Source: Levilactobacillus tujiorum (GTDB lineage: Bacteria > Bacillota > Bacilli > Lactobacillales > Lactobacillaceae). From it: 36,046 nucleotides of DNA. The notes below the pieces were generated by a model that worked only from the letters and a program-made list of their open reading frames with translations, searched no databases and had not been told where the DNA came from. Location of the stretch: assembly GCF_012641185.1 (NCBI RefSeq), contig NZ_JAAXLK010000026.1, forward strand, positions 1 through 36,046. The letters run 5' to 3'. Positions 8,027 through 15,221 of the stretch are shown here, one piece after another. The translations under genes and the position numbers were made by a program. Position 1 is the stretch's first letter, and the number at the start of each line of letters is the position of its first letter.

Positions 8027-8359
8027 ATGAAATCCAAGAAGATACCGCACTGGCTGCGAGAGACGCTCTCAGTGGTTGGTGCCATGTCAGCGTTGTTAAT
8101 TGCGTATAATTTAGTGGTTGCGGCGCATGCCGATTGGACGCTGGTCCCCATTCAGATTGTGGTCGCCCTGGTAGCAGTGGGAGCGTGGCGCTTCTTAAGC
8201 GAGCGTAGTCAAAAGCGTCAGCAGATGGTTGCGCAAAAGCAGGAAGAGGCGGCTAAGCAGCAAGCCGAAGCACGGCGCCAGGCAGAGCGTCAGGCAGCTA
8301 GCCAAGCGAAGGTGCGGCGGCAACGCAACCAAGACCAACAACGCCACCACCTGAAGTAG
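8027..8359 (+). CDS. Membrane protein with charged coiled-coil tail (110 aa)
   Basis: Two hydrophobic segments (about residues 13-31 and 36-55) lead into a strongly charged Gln/Arg/Ala-rich helix (about 60-105, with repeats such as QKQEEAAKQQAEARRQAERQ), a typical cytoplasmic coiled coil. Start ATG 8027 has AAGGAG eight bases upstream, and the gene begins 12 bases after the preceding stop. Function unknown. The arrangement suggests a membrane anchor that could gather the soluble products of the flanking genes (inference from operon position only). Confidence 0.8.
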   Translation: MKSKKIPHWLRETLSVVGAMSALLIAYNLVVAAHADWTLVPIQIVVALVAVGAWRFLSERSQKRQQMVAQKQEEAAKQQAEARRQAERQAASQAKVRRQRNQDQQRHHLK

Positions 8360-8368
8360 GAGGTAACT

Positions 8369-8620
8369 ATGGCTGAAGGTTTAAAATTTTGTCCGCACTG
8401 TGGCGCACCGGTGACGCCGAATGATCAGCAGTGTCCGCACTGCGAAACGGATCTACGGCCGTTTCGCACGAAGCCAGCCCAGGCGGACCAACAGAAGTTA
8501 AATTTATCGGCGCTGTATGCCAATCCGTATCGTGAAGGCATGAAACGGTTAAAGGCAAGGGAGTCGAACGACCAGGCACCGGTTAAGCATCGGTGGCATT
8601 GGCCGTGGTCAAAGGAGTGA
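8369..8620 (+). CDS. Zinc-ribbon protein (83 aa)
   Basis: The N-terminus has a zinc ribbon of the form [19 protein letters not shown] (residues 8-26), two CPHC knuckles 13 residues apart. The remaining ~55 residues are polar, with a predicted short helix ([18 protein letters not shown]) and a Trp-rich end ([10 protein letters not shown]). No DNA-binding or catalytic domain is visible. ATG follows AGGAGG; the stop lies four bases before the macro-domain start. Such solitary double-knuckle proteins are often adaptors; that role is not shown here. Confidence 0.85.
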   Translation: MAEGLKFCPHCGAPVTPNDQQCPHCETDLRPFRTKPAQADQQKLNLSALYANPYREGMKRLKARESNDQAPVKHRWHWPWSKE

Positions 8621-8624
8621 CAAC

Positions 8625-9137
8625 ATGGCAAGTTTTACGGTGATTCATGGTGATATTACGAAGAGTCACGTTGACGCCATCGTTAACGCGGCGAATACGA
8701 CACTGCTCGGTGGTGGTGGCGTAGACGGCGCAATCCATCGTGCGGCGGGGCCGGAGTTGTTTGCGGCCTGTGTGCCGTTCAATGGCTGTCCGACCGGCGA
8801 GGCGCGCCTTACCCCGGGTTTCAAGTTACCCGCCAAATGGGTGATCCATACGCCCGGGCCAGTTTGGCAGGGTGGCGACCAGCATGAGGCGGAGCTACTG
8901 GCGGCCTGTTACCGCAATAGCCTAGCCTTGGCGGGCCAACATGATTGCCGGACGGTTGACTTCCCGTCGATTAGTACGGGTGTGTACGGCTATCCGTTGG
9001 ACGAGGCGGCAGCAGTCGCTACCCAAACGATCGCCACGGCATTGGCCCACACCACGTCGATTCAAACCGTCCGCATGGTGGCGTTCGACGAGGCCACGGC
9101 CGCTGCTTATCGTACGGCTTGGGAACAGGTACAGTAG
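8625..9137 (+). CDS. Macro-domain protein, probable ADP-ribose or O-acetyl-ADP-ribose hydrolase
   Basis: A stand-alone macro domain of 170 residues. Conserved segments: [20 protein letters not shown] with the Asn pair, [14 protein letters not shown] (ligand-binding Gly-rich loop and Asp), [22 protein letters not shown], and [10 protein letters not shown] (phosphate-binding loop). This fits the MacroD/YmdB type, which removes ADP-ribose from acidic residues or deacetylates O-acetyl-ADP-ribose. ATG 8625 has AAGGAG in the end of the preceding gene, so translation is coupled. No sirtuin or ADP-ribosyl transferase gene is visible nearby, so its partner is unknown. Confidence 0.93.
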   Translation: MASFTVIHGDITKSHVDAIVNAANTTLLGGGGVDGAIHRAAGPELFAACVPFNGCPTGEARLTPGFKLPAKWVIHTPGPVWQGGDQHEAELLAACYRNSLALAGQHDCRTVDFPSISTGVYGYPLDEAAAVATQTIATALAHTTSIQTVRMVAFDEATAAAYRTAWEQVQ

Positions 9138-9188
9138 GTTAGATTGGCCGCACGCCGACTGTGATTGTGTTCTACTAGAATGTTAAAT

Positions 9189-9236
9189 GTAAAAAGTGCT
9201 CCAAACCAGGATGAACCGGTTTGGAGCACTTGTCTT
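9189..9236. terminator. Terminator between convergent genes
   Basis: A perfect 14-bp stem (AAGTGCTCCAAACC at 9194-9207 with GGTTTGGAGCACTT at 9218-9231). On the minus strand it is followed by TTTTTACATTT, making a good terminator for the gene at 9282-9476; on the plus strand TTGTCTTGT is weaker. It separates the macro-domain operon from that gene. Confidence 0.8.
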
Positions 9237-9281
9237 GTATAAATTGAAAATGAAATTTGTCAGCTAAGCTAGTTAAGTCGC

Positions 9282-9476
9282 TTAGTTAGGCTTGCTGGCG
9301 ATGAGGCTCTTTAATGAGGTTTGCTCGTCGCTAGTGGGCATTAATTCTCCTGACTTGATTGCGTGGTACTTTTCAACTGAAATGCGTGAGCCGAAAGCCA
9401 TTTCGCCGTCAGTTTTATCGTATTTCTTTTGGTAGGCGATGATTGCTTCAGCAAGATCATTTAATTCTTGACTCAT
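9282..9476 (-). CDS. Small conserved-type protein, degenerate HTH-like (64 aa)
   Basis: 64 residues, starting MSQELNDLAEAIIAYQKKYD. The spacing of helices (AIIAYQKKYDKTDGEMAFG / ISVEKYHAIKSGEL / EQTSLKSLIAS) resembles the five-helix XRE-type fold with a T-x-x-x-x-A core and a K-x-G-E-L turn like the E-N-G-x of Cro/CI proteins, so it may be a minimal HTH protein. I recall similar short proteins in lactobacilli (annotated as the LBP_cg2779 family), but that match is from memory. Start ATG 9476 has GGAGGG six bases upstream. Terminated by the stem at 9189-9236. Function unknown. Confidence 0.75.
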   Translation of the reverse strand: MSQELNDLAEAIIAYQKKYDKTDGEMAFGSRISVEKYHAIKSGELMPTSDEQTSLKSLIASKPN

Positions 9477-9741
9477 TAATATCCCTCCAAATGATAATCC
9501 AAATTACTGCTTACGTTCATTATACTAAAGTTTTGCAAAAGCGGTGAAATAACCCTCGATATCTGTAAGTTTTTTTGTAATCTACTTGATGAACGGGCAA
9601 AAATTGCGTAAACTTATACCCAATATAACAATTCCTGTCGAGTTGGTTAAGGAATTGTTAACACAATTTGGTTAGTCTGTCACAGCTTTGTGATATTAAT
9701 GTCTTAAGCTGATCGGTAAGAATAACTGACGAGGTGACAGA
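9477..9741. other. Intergenic region with two hairpins upstream of the 56-aa gene
   Basis: 265 bases without a gene. It contains a perfect 10-bp inverted repeat (AACAATTCCT at 9627-9636 and AGGAATTGTT at 9650-9659) and a short palindromic stretch TCACA-GCT-TTGTGA near 9679-9692. These may be leader structures or operators of the small gene at 9742. I see no recognisable riboswitch and no convincing -35/-10 pair. Confidence 0.4.
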
Positions 9742-9912
9742 ATGAATCTAAGACGAGTTATTTCAAGTTTGACCCTAGCTGTGGTAATGTTAGCCATTGT
9801 GAGTGGAATTGCTTGGTTTAGTATGGGCAAGCGGACGATAACTCAGCTGACGACGCCTGGCGACCCGGTTCGTTCCACACGGGTCCGCGCGTCACAGATT
9901 CATGTTAAATAA
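9742..9912 (+). CDS. Small single-span membrane or secreted protein (56 aa)
   Basis: Starts MNLRRVISSL, has one hydrophobic stretch (about residues 8-28, TLAVVMLAIVSGIAWF) and a polar Thr/Arg-rich tail (TITQLTTPGDPVRSTRVRAS). ATG 9742 has GAGGTG seven bases upstream; stop TAA at 9910-9912. The N-terminal Arg pair then hydrophobic run fits a signal anchor with the tail outside. It is immediately followed by five consecutive hairpins. I do not recognise it; possible roles include a small membrane regulator or a type I toxin, neither supported by specific motifs. Confidence 0.6.
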   Translation: MNLRRVISSLTLAVVMLAIVSGIAWFSMGKRTITQLTTPGDPVRSTRVRASQIHVK

Positions 9913-10020
9913 CTGCGGAGCTTATCCGCCACCGGGGCCGGGTAACCGGCTGTTACAACTTAACTCTTGGTAATCATATTGATTACATGACTACAGTCTC
10001 TTGTAGTTTATCAAGCAGGG
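9913..10020 (+). other. Chain of short hairpins in the 3' region of the 56-aa gene (possible structured RNA)
   Basis: Four compact stems follow the stop codon: GCGGA/TCCGC (9915-9929), GCCGG/CCGGC (9937-9950), GTAATC/GATTAC (9970-9986) and CTACA/TGTAG (9991-10006), then the terminator at 10021. The density of perfect short stems is unusual for a plain 3' UTR. Confidence 0.45.
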
Positions 10021-10055
10021 AAACAGGCTAACTTCGGTTGGCCTGTTTCTTTTTG
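10021..10055 (+). terminator. Terminator of the 56-aa gene
   Basis: Stem AAACAGGC(TAAC) with (GTTG)GCCTGTTT around a TTCG-containing loop, followed by CTTTTTG. An ideal stable tetraloop terminator. Confidence 0.85.
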
Positions 10056-10083
10056 CCCTGAAAAGTTGTCGATGCTCAGATAA

Positions 10084-10579
10084 CTAAGGGTTGAAATTTA
10101 AAAAGGTTCTGTAAAGACCGTGGTATTACGCTTGAATGATTGAAAAATGCCGCCTTGCCGTTCGCCAGATTTGAGCTGGATCGCTGTGGGGAGGACGGCT
10201 AGAGCCATAGAGCGGTCTCTAGCCTCGCTTTGACCCGAAGAACACGTGTCAAAGTCGCCATTTACCAAGAGAACCACTTGGTAAATCCCACGGCTGAGCT
10301 CAAATTTGGCTCACTCCCGGCTACACGGAAGTCATCAATTATTGTTGGCTAATTGATGATTCATCAGTTGTTTAAGAAATTTTCTATTTAACAACCATCG
10401 TAACCGGAGGAGGGCAGAGATGGAGCCAGCCGAGCCGGAGGACCGCTTCTCAGGCCGCAGGCGGTCCCCACAGCAGGCGAAATCTCTGCCAGCCGCAGGT
10501 GATGAGTTTAGACTATTTTTCAGACTGAAATCCTTGTCACTTCAGCGTTGGTAATGATTTTAGTTCTTTCAACCTTTAG
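10084..10579 (+). repeat. Structured bipartite intergenic repeat, copy A (496 bp)
   Basis: Ends are CTAAGGGTTGAAA and the inverse of CTAAAGGTTGAAA. Flanks TCAGATAA (10076-10083) and TCGGATAA (10580-10587) look like an 8-bp target duplication with one mismatch. Module 1 (10151-10325): closing stem CCAGATTTGAGCT (10165-10177) with AGCTCAAATTTGG (10297-10309); arm I GGCTAGAG/CTCTAGCC (10197-10204, 10217-10224); arm II CTTTGAC/GTCAAAG (10228-10234, 10248-10254); arm III TTTACCAAG/CTTGGTAAA (10261-10269, 10277-10285). The linker has its own hairpin CATCAATTA/TAATTGATG. Module 2 (10403-10500): closing stem GGCAGAGAT/ATCTCTGCC (10413-10421, 10482-10490) and hairpin GGACCGC/GCGGTCC. Copy A lacks the extra arms seen in B, C and F. 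No coding potential beyond shadows. Confidence 0.9.
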
Positions 10580-10589
10580 TCGGATAAAC

Positions 10590-10620
10590 AAAAAAGACTG
10601 AGACGATTGCGCCTCAGTCC
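10590..10620 (-). terminator. Terminator of the 120-aa membrane protein gene
   Basis: Minus strand: GGACTGAG...CTCAGTC stem followed by TTTTTTG. It lies just beyond the right end of repeat A and just after the gene's stop. Confidence 0.8.
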
Positions 10621-10634
10621 AATAGATTATATTT

Positions 10635-10997
10635 TTAGAAATGAAACCACTCGCTCTGGTTGCGGCGGACATCGTCGCGTAGACCAAAGAAATAAATCAT
10701 GAAAGCAGCCACGAGGACGGCCAGGATGATGGTCCAGAGCCAGGCCTGGGTGTGAATAAAGGTAAAGTAACCAAAGCCCAGCGTACTGAGCGTAATCAGA
10801 ATCAAGTTGACCGGTAGTTTCTGACTGTGAATGAAGGCAATGGCTAGCGCCAAAACCACCGCGCCGCCAAACATGTCATCGCCAGAGAGCCGACTACCGA
10901 GACCGTTAAACAAGGCGTAGATTTCGATCAATAGACCGAGCAATAAGGCGAGGTAACCAAAAGACTGTAAGAACGTTAACTGTCGTAATTTCTTCAT
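10635..10997 (-). CDS. Four-helix membrane protein of unknown function (120 aa)
   Basis: Four hydrophobic segments spread over the whole length (starting near FGYLALLLGLLIEIYALF, MFGGAVVLALAIAFI, VNLILITLSTLGFGYF, LWTIILAVLVAAFMIYF), with a short charged C-terminus. ATG 10997 is chosen because AGGTG lies six bases upstream; a GTG three codons earlier overlaps that site. Monocistronic, between repeat A and tenA. No motif points to a function. Confidence 0.8.
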   Translation of the reverse strand: MKKLRQLTFLQSFGYLALLLGLLIEIYALFNGLGSRLSGDDMFGGAVVLALAIAFIHSQKLPVNLILITLSTLGFGYFTFIHTQAWLWTIILAVLVAAFMIYFFGLRDDVRRNQSEWFHF

Positions 10998-11042
10998 CGA
11001 CGGCACCTACTTTCTCTCGTATGGTGCCTCAATTATACCGCA

Positions 11043-11726
11043 TTATTTTTCGGCTGAAAAATCTGACAGCTTCGCGGGGATGTCCCAGGTTTCGTGATCA
11101 AGTGCCATTTGCCAGAAATGGAGTTCGTACCAACTGCTCTTTTTAAAGATTTCCAGTAACTCTGCCTGGTTGTTCGGGGTGGCGACGTGGTTAGCCAGCT
11201 CTAACTGATCGGCCATCATCCCCGTATAATCGTCGGCATCGTAGGTGTTTAGCCAATCCTGATAAATGGGGACGGGTGAGCCGGCGTGAGCTAGCTCTTG
11301 CCCAATCTCGGCGTATAGCCAGTAGCAGGGCAGAAGCCCCGCTACGGCGCCAGCAGTGCCGGCGGTGGCTAACGCGCGGTAGAGGTGACTGGTGTAAGCA
11401 TAGCCACTGGGTGCCACTGGCGTTGCCGCAATCTCATCAGGCGTGATACCTAAACGCTCGAAGAAGGTTTGGCGAACGGCAATTTCACCTTGGCGGAGAT
11501 GTTCAGCGCCGGCGTGAAGCTGTTGAGCGACACGGGGATCATGACTCTGTTCGGCGGCGAGGTCGTGTAGTTTGCCAAATTCTTGCAGGTAGTAGTGGTC
11601 TTGGATCAGGTAGTAACGAAAGGTCTCGCGCGGCAACGTTCCAGCACAGAGCTGGGTGATAAACGGGTGCTGCTTCGACGCGGTCCATAAATCCAGGGTG
11701 GCGGCGTGAGCTTGATCAGTAAACAT
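11043..11726 (-). CDS. tenA: Aminopyrimidine aminohydrolase / thiaminase II
   Basis: 227 residues, all helical, typical TenA length. The active-site residues known from B. subtilis TenA are present at nearly the same positions: Asp43 in YYLIQDHYYL, Cys134 in LLPCYWLYAE and Glu201 in SSWYELHFWQ. It salvages degraded thiamine by hydrolysing aminopyrimidine to HMP, which fits the HMP/thiamine importer genes upstream on the same strand. ATG 11726 has AAGGA upstream. The 560 bases between ykoC and tenA are filled almost wholly by repeat B, so tenA may depend on read-through from the TPP riboswitch promoter or on its own promoter. Confidence 0.95.
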   Translation of the reverse strand: MFTDQAHAATLDLWTASKQHPFITQLCAGTLPRETFRYYLIQDHYYLQEFGKLHDLAAEQSHDPRVAQQLHAGAEHLRQGEIAVRQTFFERLGITPDEIAATPVAPSGYAYTSHLYRALATAGTAGAVAGLLPCYWLYAEIGQELAHAGSPVPIYQDWLNTYDADDYTGMMADQLELANHVATPNNQAELLEIFKKSSWYELHFWQMALDHETWDIPAKLSDFSAEK

Positions 11727-11756
11727 GACATCATTCCTTTTTTAATAATGAGTTGA

Positions 11757-12252
11757 AGATTGAAAGAAAGGGGGATCCTGTACAGCGCGTTGTAAGGCTT
11801 GAAAAGTAGGTAATATGGTTCAAAACCGCCGCCTTACCGTTCGCCAAATTTGAGCTGGATCGCTGTGGGTAGTACGGCTCGAGCCATAGAGCGGTCTCGA
11901 ACCTCGCTTTGAGCCGAAAGGTCGCGTCTCAAAGACGCCATTTACCAAGAAAATCACTTGGTAAATCCCACGGCTGAGCTCAAATTTGACTCACTCACGG
12001 CTACATTGAGGTTGTCAATTTATGCAATTGGTTTAGAATTCGACGACTACCATAAACCGGAGGAGGGCAGAGGTGGAGCCAGCTTTGACAACGGTGTTAG
12101 CCGATTCTCGGCTTACAGCGTGGGACGCGTTTGGAAACTGACGGTTCTGGTCAGGTTTCAAACTGAGCCGGAGGACCGCTTCTCAGGCCGCAGGCGGTCC
12201 CCACAGCAGGCGGAATCTCTGCCAGCCGCAGGTGACTGGTTTAGACTAATTT
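11757..12252 (+). repeat. Structured bipartite intergenic repeat, copy B (~496 bp)
   Basis: Same organisation as copy A but with the extra arms in module 2. Arm I is GGCTCGAG/CTCGAACC (11876-11883, 11896-11903) and arm II CTTTGAG/CTCAAAG (11907-11913, 11928-11934); relative to A both show paired changes (A-T to C-G in arm I, C-G to G-C in arm II). Closing stem CCAAATTTGAGCT (11844-11856) with AGCTCAAATTTGA (11977-11989). Module 2 spans about 12057-12235. The left end is diverged and the right end is lost after about 12252, so no terminal repeat pair can be shown. It lies between ykoC and tenA, opposite in orientation to both. Confidence 0.85.
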
Positions 12253-12286
12253 ATCCGGGCTGCATCACATTAACCCTTGATAGTGG

Positions 12287-12940
12287 TTAAGGAAGGCCGA
12301 CAAAGAGGCCGACCTGAACGAGTAGTAGGCTGCCGACGAAGAGCCACCAATCACGGGCGACGAGCGGAACAGTCTGCGCGTGAGTGCGGGGCGCACCTTC
12401 GACAAAGCCGTGGGAGGTCATCGCCGCGGCCAATTGATCCGACCAATTCATAGCCGCGAGAATGACTTTAAAGTACAGCCGGGGTGACCAAACGTGGAGA
12501 ACTTCACCGCGCATTAGAGCAGCAGCGCGGACCGTGGCAACCTCCGCTTGAATCTTGGGCATAAGGTTGAATGCCGCCAAGAAACCGTAAGCAAATTTGC
12601 TGGGAAGCTTGGCATTTTGTTCCAGTGAATGGGTCAACCACAGCGGTGGCGTGGTCAGCGTGAACCAGCCGCCCATGTAAACGTAAACGAATAGCCGCGT
12701 GAAGATCACAATGAGAAAGTGCGTAGACGCGCTACTACGTAACATCAGCGACCAGACGAGGGCGCTAGAGAAGAAGAGGGGCACGAGCGTCAGCCAAAGC
12801 AGTCGCCGCCAAGTGATTCGCCCCAGTAGCATGAGAATGAGGCTGACCACGATGAGAGCAACGTTGATGCTCCAGACCTGGATGAAGGAAACCTCGAGTG
12901 CAATGAGAACGAGTAAGGCTAGCTTGAGGGATGGATTCAT
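12287..12940 (-). CDS. ykoC: ECF transporter T component of the thiamine/HMP importer (YkoC)
   Basis: 217 residues, a CbiQ/EcfT-type membrane protein with about five or six helices. The cytoplasmic region has the coupling helix pattern ALMRGEV near residue 140, corresponding to the conserved A-R-G segment of T components that docks on the ATPases. It transmits ATP-driven motion to the S component. Its ATG overlaps the ykoD stop by four bases (ATGA), with GGGGGTGA upstream. Terminates just before repeat B. Confidence 0.88.
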   Translation of the reverse strand: MNPSLKLALLVLIALEVSFIQVWSINVALIVVSLILMLLGRITWRRLLWLTLVPLFFSSALVWSLMLRSSASTHFLIVIFTRLFVYVYMGGWFTLTTPPLWLTHSLEQNAKLPSKFAYGFLAAFNLMPKIQAEVATVRAAALMRGEVLHVWSPRLYFKVILAAMNWSDQLAAAMTSHGFVEGAPRTHAQTVPLVARDWWLFVGSLLLVQVGLFVGLP

Positions 12941-14346
12941 GCGCTCACCCCCTGATAGGTCAGATGGCGGTCGGCCAGTGTTAAATGTAAATCAACCAAG
13001 TCGTCCAAGCCGCTGAGTTGATGGCTGATCAGGATTAAGGTGAGGTTCAAGTCCTGCTGAACCGTCTTAAGGATGGTCATCACCGCCTGGATAGAAGCGT
13101 AGTCGAGCCCTTTAAGCGGTTCGTCCAGTAGCAAGACATCCGGTGCCATGATGAGCATACAGAGCAGTTGAATCTTCTTTTGTTGACCACTGCTGAGGGA
13201 GTAGAGCACTTGCTCGTCACGTCCAGCGAGATTCAGTTGCTGCAGGAGTTGTTGAATTCGAGTTGGCGTAAAGTAGGCATGGTCCCCATATTTCTGGGAT
13301 AATGCCAGCTCCTCGGCAACGGTGACGTTGAGAAATTGCGCGGAGGCTGCCTGAAACATGAGGCCAACTTGTCGTGCGTACCGCCGCTTACGAATTTTGG
13401 TGATATCCGTCTGGCGGTAGGTTAACTGGCCTTGGTAACGTCCTAGACGAACGAGCGCCTTAAAGAGCGTCGACTTGCCACTGCCGTTGGGACCAGTGAT
13501 CAACGTGGTCCGGTGCGCGTAGAGACTTAAGTCCTGCGGCGTTAGGAGTTGCCGATCACCGTGAGCCAGGCCAAGCTGAGTACCTTGTAAACAAACGGTC
13601 AGTTGATCGTTGGGGAGTTGCACGTGCGTCAGCTGTAACCGTTGCGGTGTAAAGGCGGCGAAACGTTCGCGGGTTGCCGCTGTGGATAAGAGCGTCAGTT
13701 GACCGTCCGCTAGCACGGCAAGGTGATCGACCCATTGTTGATAGCCGCTTAGGTCGTGGTCGGCTAGGATAATCGTTTTGCCGCGATCGTTACATAACGC
13801 GACCAGCTTTTCGAGTAGGATCAGCCGAGTTGGTGGATCAATGCTGGCGAAAGGCTCGTCTAGCAGAATCACATCGCTATCCATGGCGACGATGATGGCT
13901 AGGGCGACTTTCTGCTGTTCACCACCGGAGAGAAACATGAGCTTGCGAAATTTTAGGTTGCTAATGCCAATAAAATCAAGCGCCGCGTCACAGCGGTCGG
14001 CGATCTCTTCGGCGGGGACCTGCTGGTTTTCCAAGGCGAAGCGTAATTCGTTTTCTACCGTGTCCATGGTAAATTGCGTGCTGGGCTCCTGAAAAAGCAT
14101 CGCAACGGTACTGGCCCGTTGCGTGGGTGTAATCGCACTCAGCGGATGGCCATCGAAAGTGATGGGGGTGGCCGACATCGGGATCAGACCAGCGATTAGC
14201 TTGAGCAGCGTCGATTTCCCGCCACCGGATACACCGGTTAACAGCGAAAACTTACCTGTGGGAAATGTTCCCGACAAGTGGTCTAACACCGGATGTGCTT
14301 GCTTCGGATAGGTGTAGGTGAGTGATTGTACCGTGACGGTTGCCAA
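12937..14346 (-). CDS. ykoD: Double ATP-binding ECF ATPase of the thiamine/HMP importer (YkoD)
   Basis: 469 residues with two fused ABC domains. Domain 1: Walker A GVSGGGKST (38-46), signature LSGGEQQ (139-145), Walker B VILLDEP (159-165). Domain 2: Walker A GPNGSGKST (285-293), signature LSSGQQKK, Walker B VLLLDEPLKGLD. A single chain replaces the usual EcfA/EcfA' pair, as in B. subtilis YkoD. Start is TTG at 14346, six to seven bases after GGGGGA. Expressed with ykoE and ykoC. Confidence 0.93.
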   Translation of the reverse strand: MATVTVQSLTYTYPKQAHPVLDHLSGTFPTGKFSLLTGVSGGGKSTLLKLIAGLIPMSATPITFDGHPLSAITPTQRASTVAMLFQEPSTQFTMDTVENELRFALENQQVPAEEIADRCDAALDFIGISNLKFRKLMFLSGGEQQKVALAIIVAMDSDVILLDEPFASIDPPTRLILLEKLVALCNDRGKTIILADHDLSGYQQWVDHLAVLADGQLTLLSTAATRERFAAFTPQRLQLTHVQLPNDQLTVCLQGTQLGLAHGDRQLLTPQDLSLYAHRTTLITGPNGSGKSTLFKALVRLGRYQGQLTYRQTDITKIRKRRYARQVGLMFQAASAQFLNVTVAEELALSQKYGDHAYFTPTRIQQLLQQLNLAGRDEQVLYSLSSGQQKKIQLLCMLIMAPDVLLLDEPLKGLDYASIQAVMTILKTVQQDLNLTLILISHQLSGLDDLVDLHLTLADRHLTYQGVSA

Positions 14347-14395
14347 ATAAATTCCCCCAGTTATAACTTGAAATTAAATCAAACGAAATGAGCGG

Positions 14396-14950
14396 CTAGT
14401 CCTTCAAAACGTGTGCGCGAACCAGCAAGTTATTGATGAGCTTGGTGAGAACGCCCCCGAAGATGAAGATGGAAAGTAGCCGGACACAGAAGAGCAGCAG
14501 TAAGAATGGCAGATGATAAGCCGCGTAACCATTGCGGAAGAGGTCCCACACGAAGGTTACGATGGCAGTGGTCAGTGAGCTCAGGAACAGGGTAAACCAG
14601 CCGTAACGCTTGTAACCAGTGAAGATGAAGCCGAGTTCTGACCCAAAGCCTTGCAGGGTTCCGGAGATTAACGTGCTGGCCCCCCAGATACCCCCGAGGA
14701 ACATTTCAACGACGGCACCCAAGAGTTCACCCAGGGTTGCAGCGCCGGGAATTCGAATGACAAATCCGGCCAACGGACCAGCCATGACCCAGATTCCCAG
14801 TAGTAATTCATTAGCTAAAGGCTGTAAGCCCATCGGTGCCAAAGCTGCTGCCAAAATGGTGTAGACGGGACCGAGTGCCCAGAAAATTACCCCCATAAAA
14901 ATTGCGATGATCGTCACTAAAATAATATCTCTAATATGCCAACGTTTCAT
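14396..14950 (-). CDS. ykoE: ECF substrate-binding S component for HMP/thiamine (YkoE)
   Basis: 184 residues, a compact membrane protein with about six hydrophobic segments. The YkoE-like region ATLGELLGAVVEMFLGGIWG and SGTLQGFGSELGF is clear (substrate-binding loop and helix). It captures thiamine or its HMP moiety; the presence of tenA downstream makes HMP likely. First gene after the TPP riboswitch; ATG has AGGAGG ten bases upstream. Confidence 0.93.
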   Translation of the reverse strand: MKRWHIRDIILVTIIAIFMGVIFWALGPVYTILAAALAPMGLQPLANELLLGIWVMAGPLAGFVIRIPGAATLGELLGAVVEMFLGGIWGASTLISGTLQGFGSELGFIFTGYKRYGWFTLFLSSLTTAIVTFVWDLFRNGYAAYHLPFLLLLFCVRLLSIFIFGGVLTKLINNLLVRAHVLKD

Positions 14951-14997
14951 AAAACAGTCGCCTCCTATAAATTTAGACGCTGAGGGCCATCGAAGCT

Positions 14998-15029
14998 AAA
15001 AAAATCCCCACTAAGAACATTAGTGGGGG
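14998..15029 (-). terminator. TPP-riboswitch-controlled terminator
   Basis: Minus strand: CCCCACTAA/TTAGTGGGG stem with a 5-nt loop, followed by ATTTTTTT. Located between the TPP aptamer and ykoE, so premature termination is the likely off state. Confidence 0.9.
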
Positions 15030-15045
15030 CATTGATAGCTATGGA

Positions 15046-15125
15046 TTACGCATTTCCCTTCGCTGGTATTAACCAGATCAGGTTCAATGGGTTTGATCTC
15101 AGCCGTGATGGCACCCCAGTCGTAT
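15046..15125 (-). promoter_or_regulatory. TPP riboswitch (THI element)
   Basis: Minus strand holds the conserved TPP aptamer: GGGGTGCC, GGCTGAGA, ACCCATTGAACCTGATCTGG and the GTTAATACCAGCGAAGGGAA core, closed by a short P1 (TACG/CGTA). It controls ykoE-ykoD-ykoC and perhaps tenA; TPP binding should promote the terminator at 14998-15029. Confidence 0.97.
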
Positions 15126-15221
15126 TTGATTAGTCTTAGCTTAACGAGTTTGAACGGGAAAAGCAACCTCAGGCAAGAAAAATCGTCTCCAGTCTATAAG
15201 CAATTTAGGCGCGCAATGGTT

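Noticed and set aside
8941-9186. 81-aa Arg/Thr-rich open frame
   Set aside because: A shifted-frame shadow of the macro-domain gene, with no ribosome site.
9913-10020. tRNA or tmRNA-like gene in the hairpin chain
   Set aside because: There is no T-loop GTTCGA motif, no acceptor stem closing the chain and no CCA.
11958-12290. 110-aa open frame in repeat B
   Set aside because: It lies wholly within the structured repeat, is not kept open in copies A, C or F, and is explained by the lack of stops in G+C-rich hairpins.
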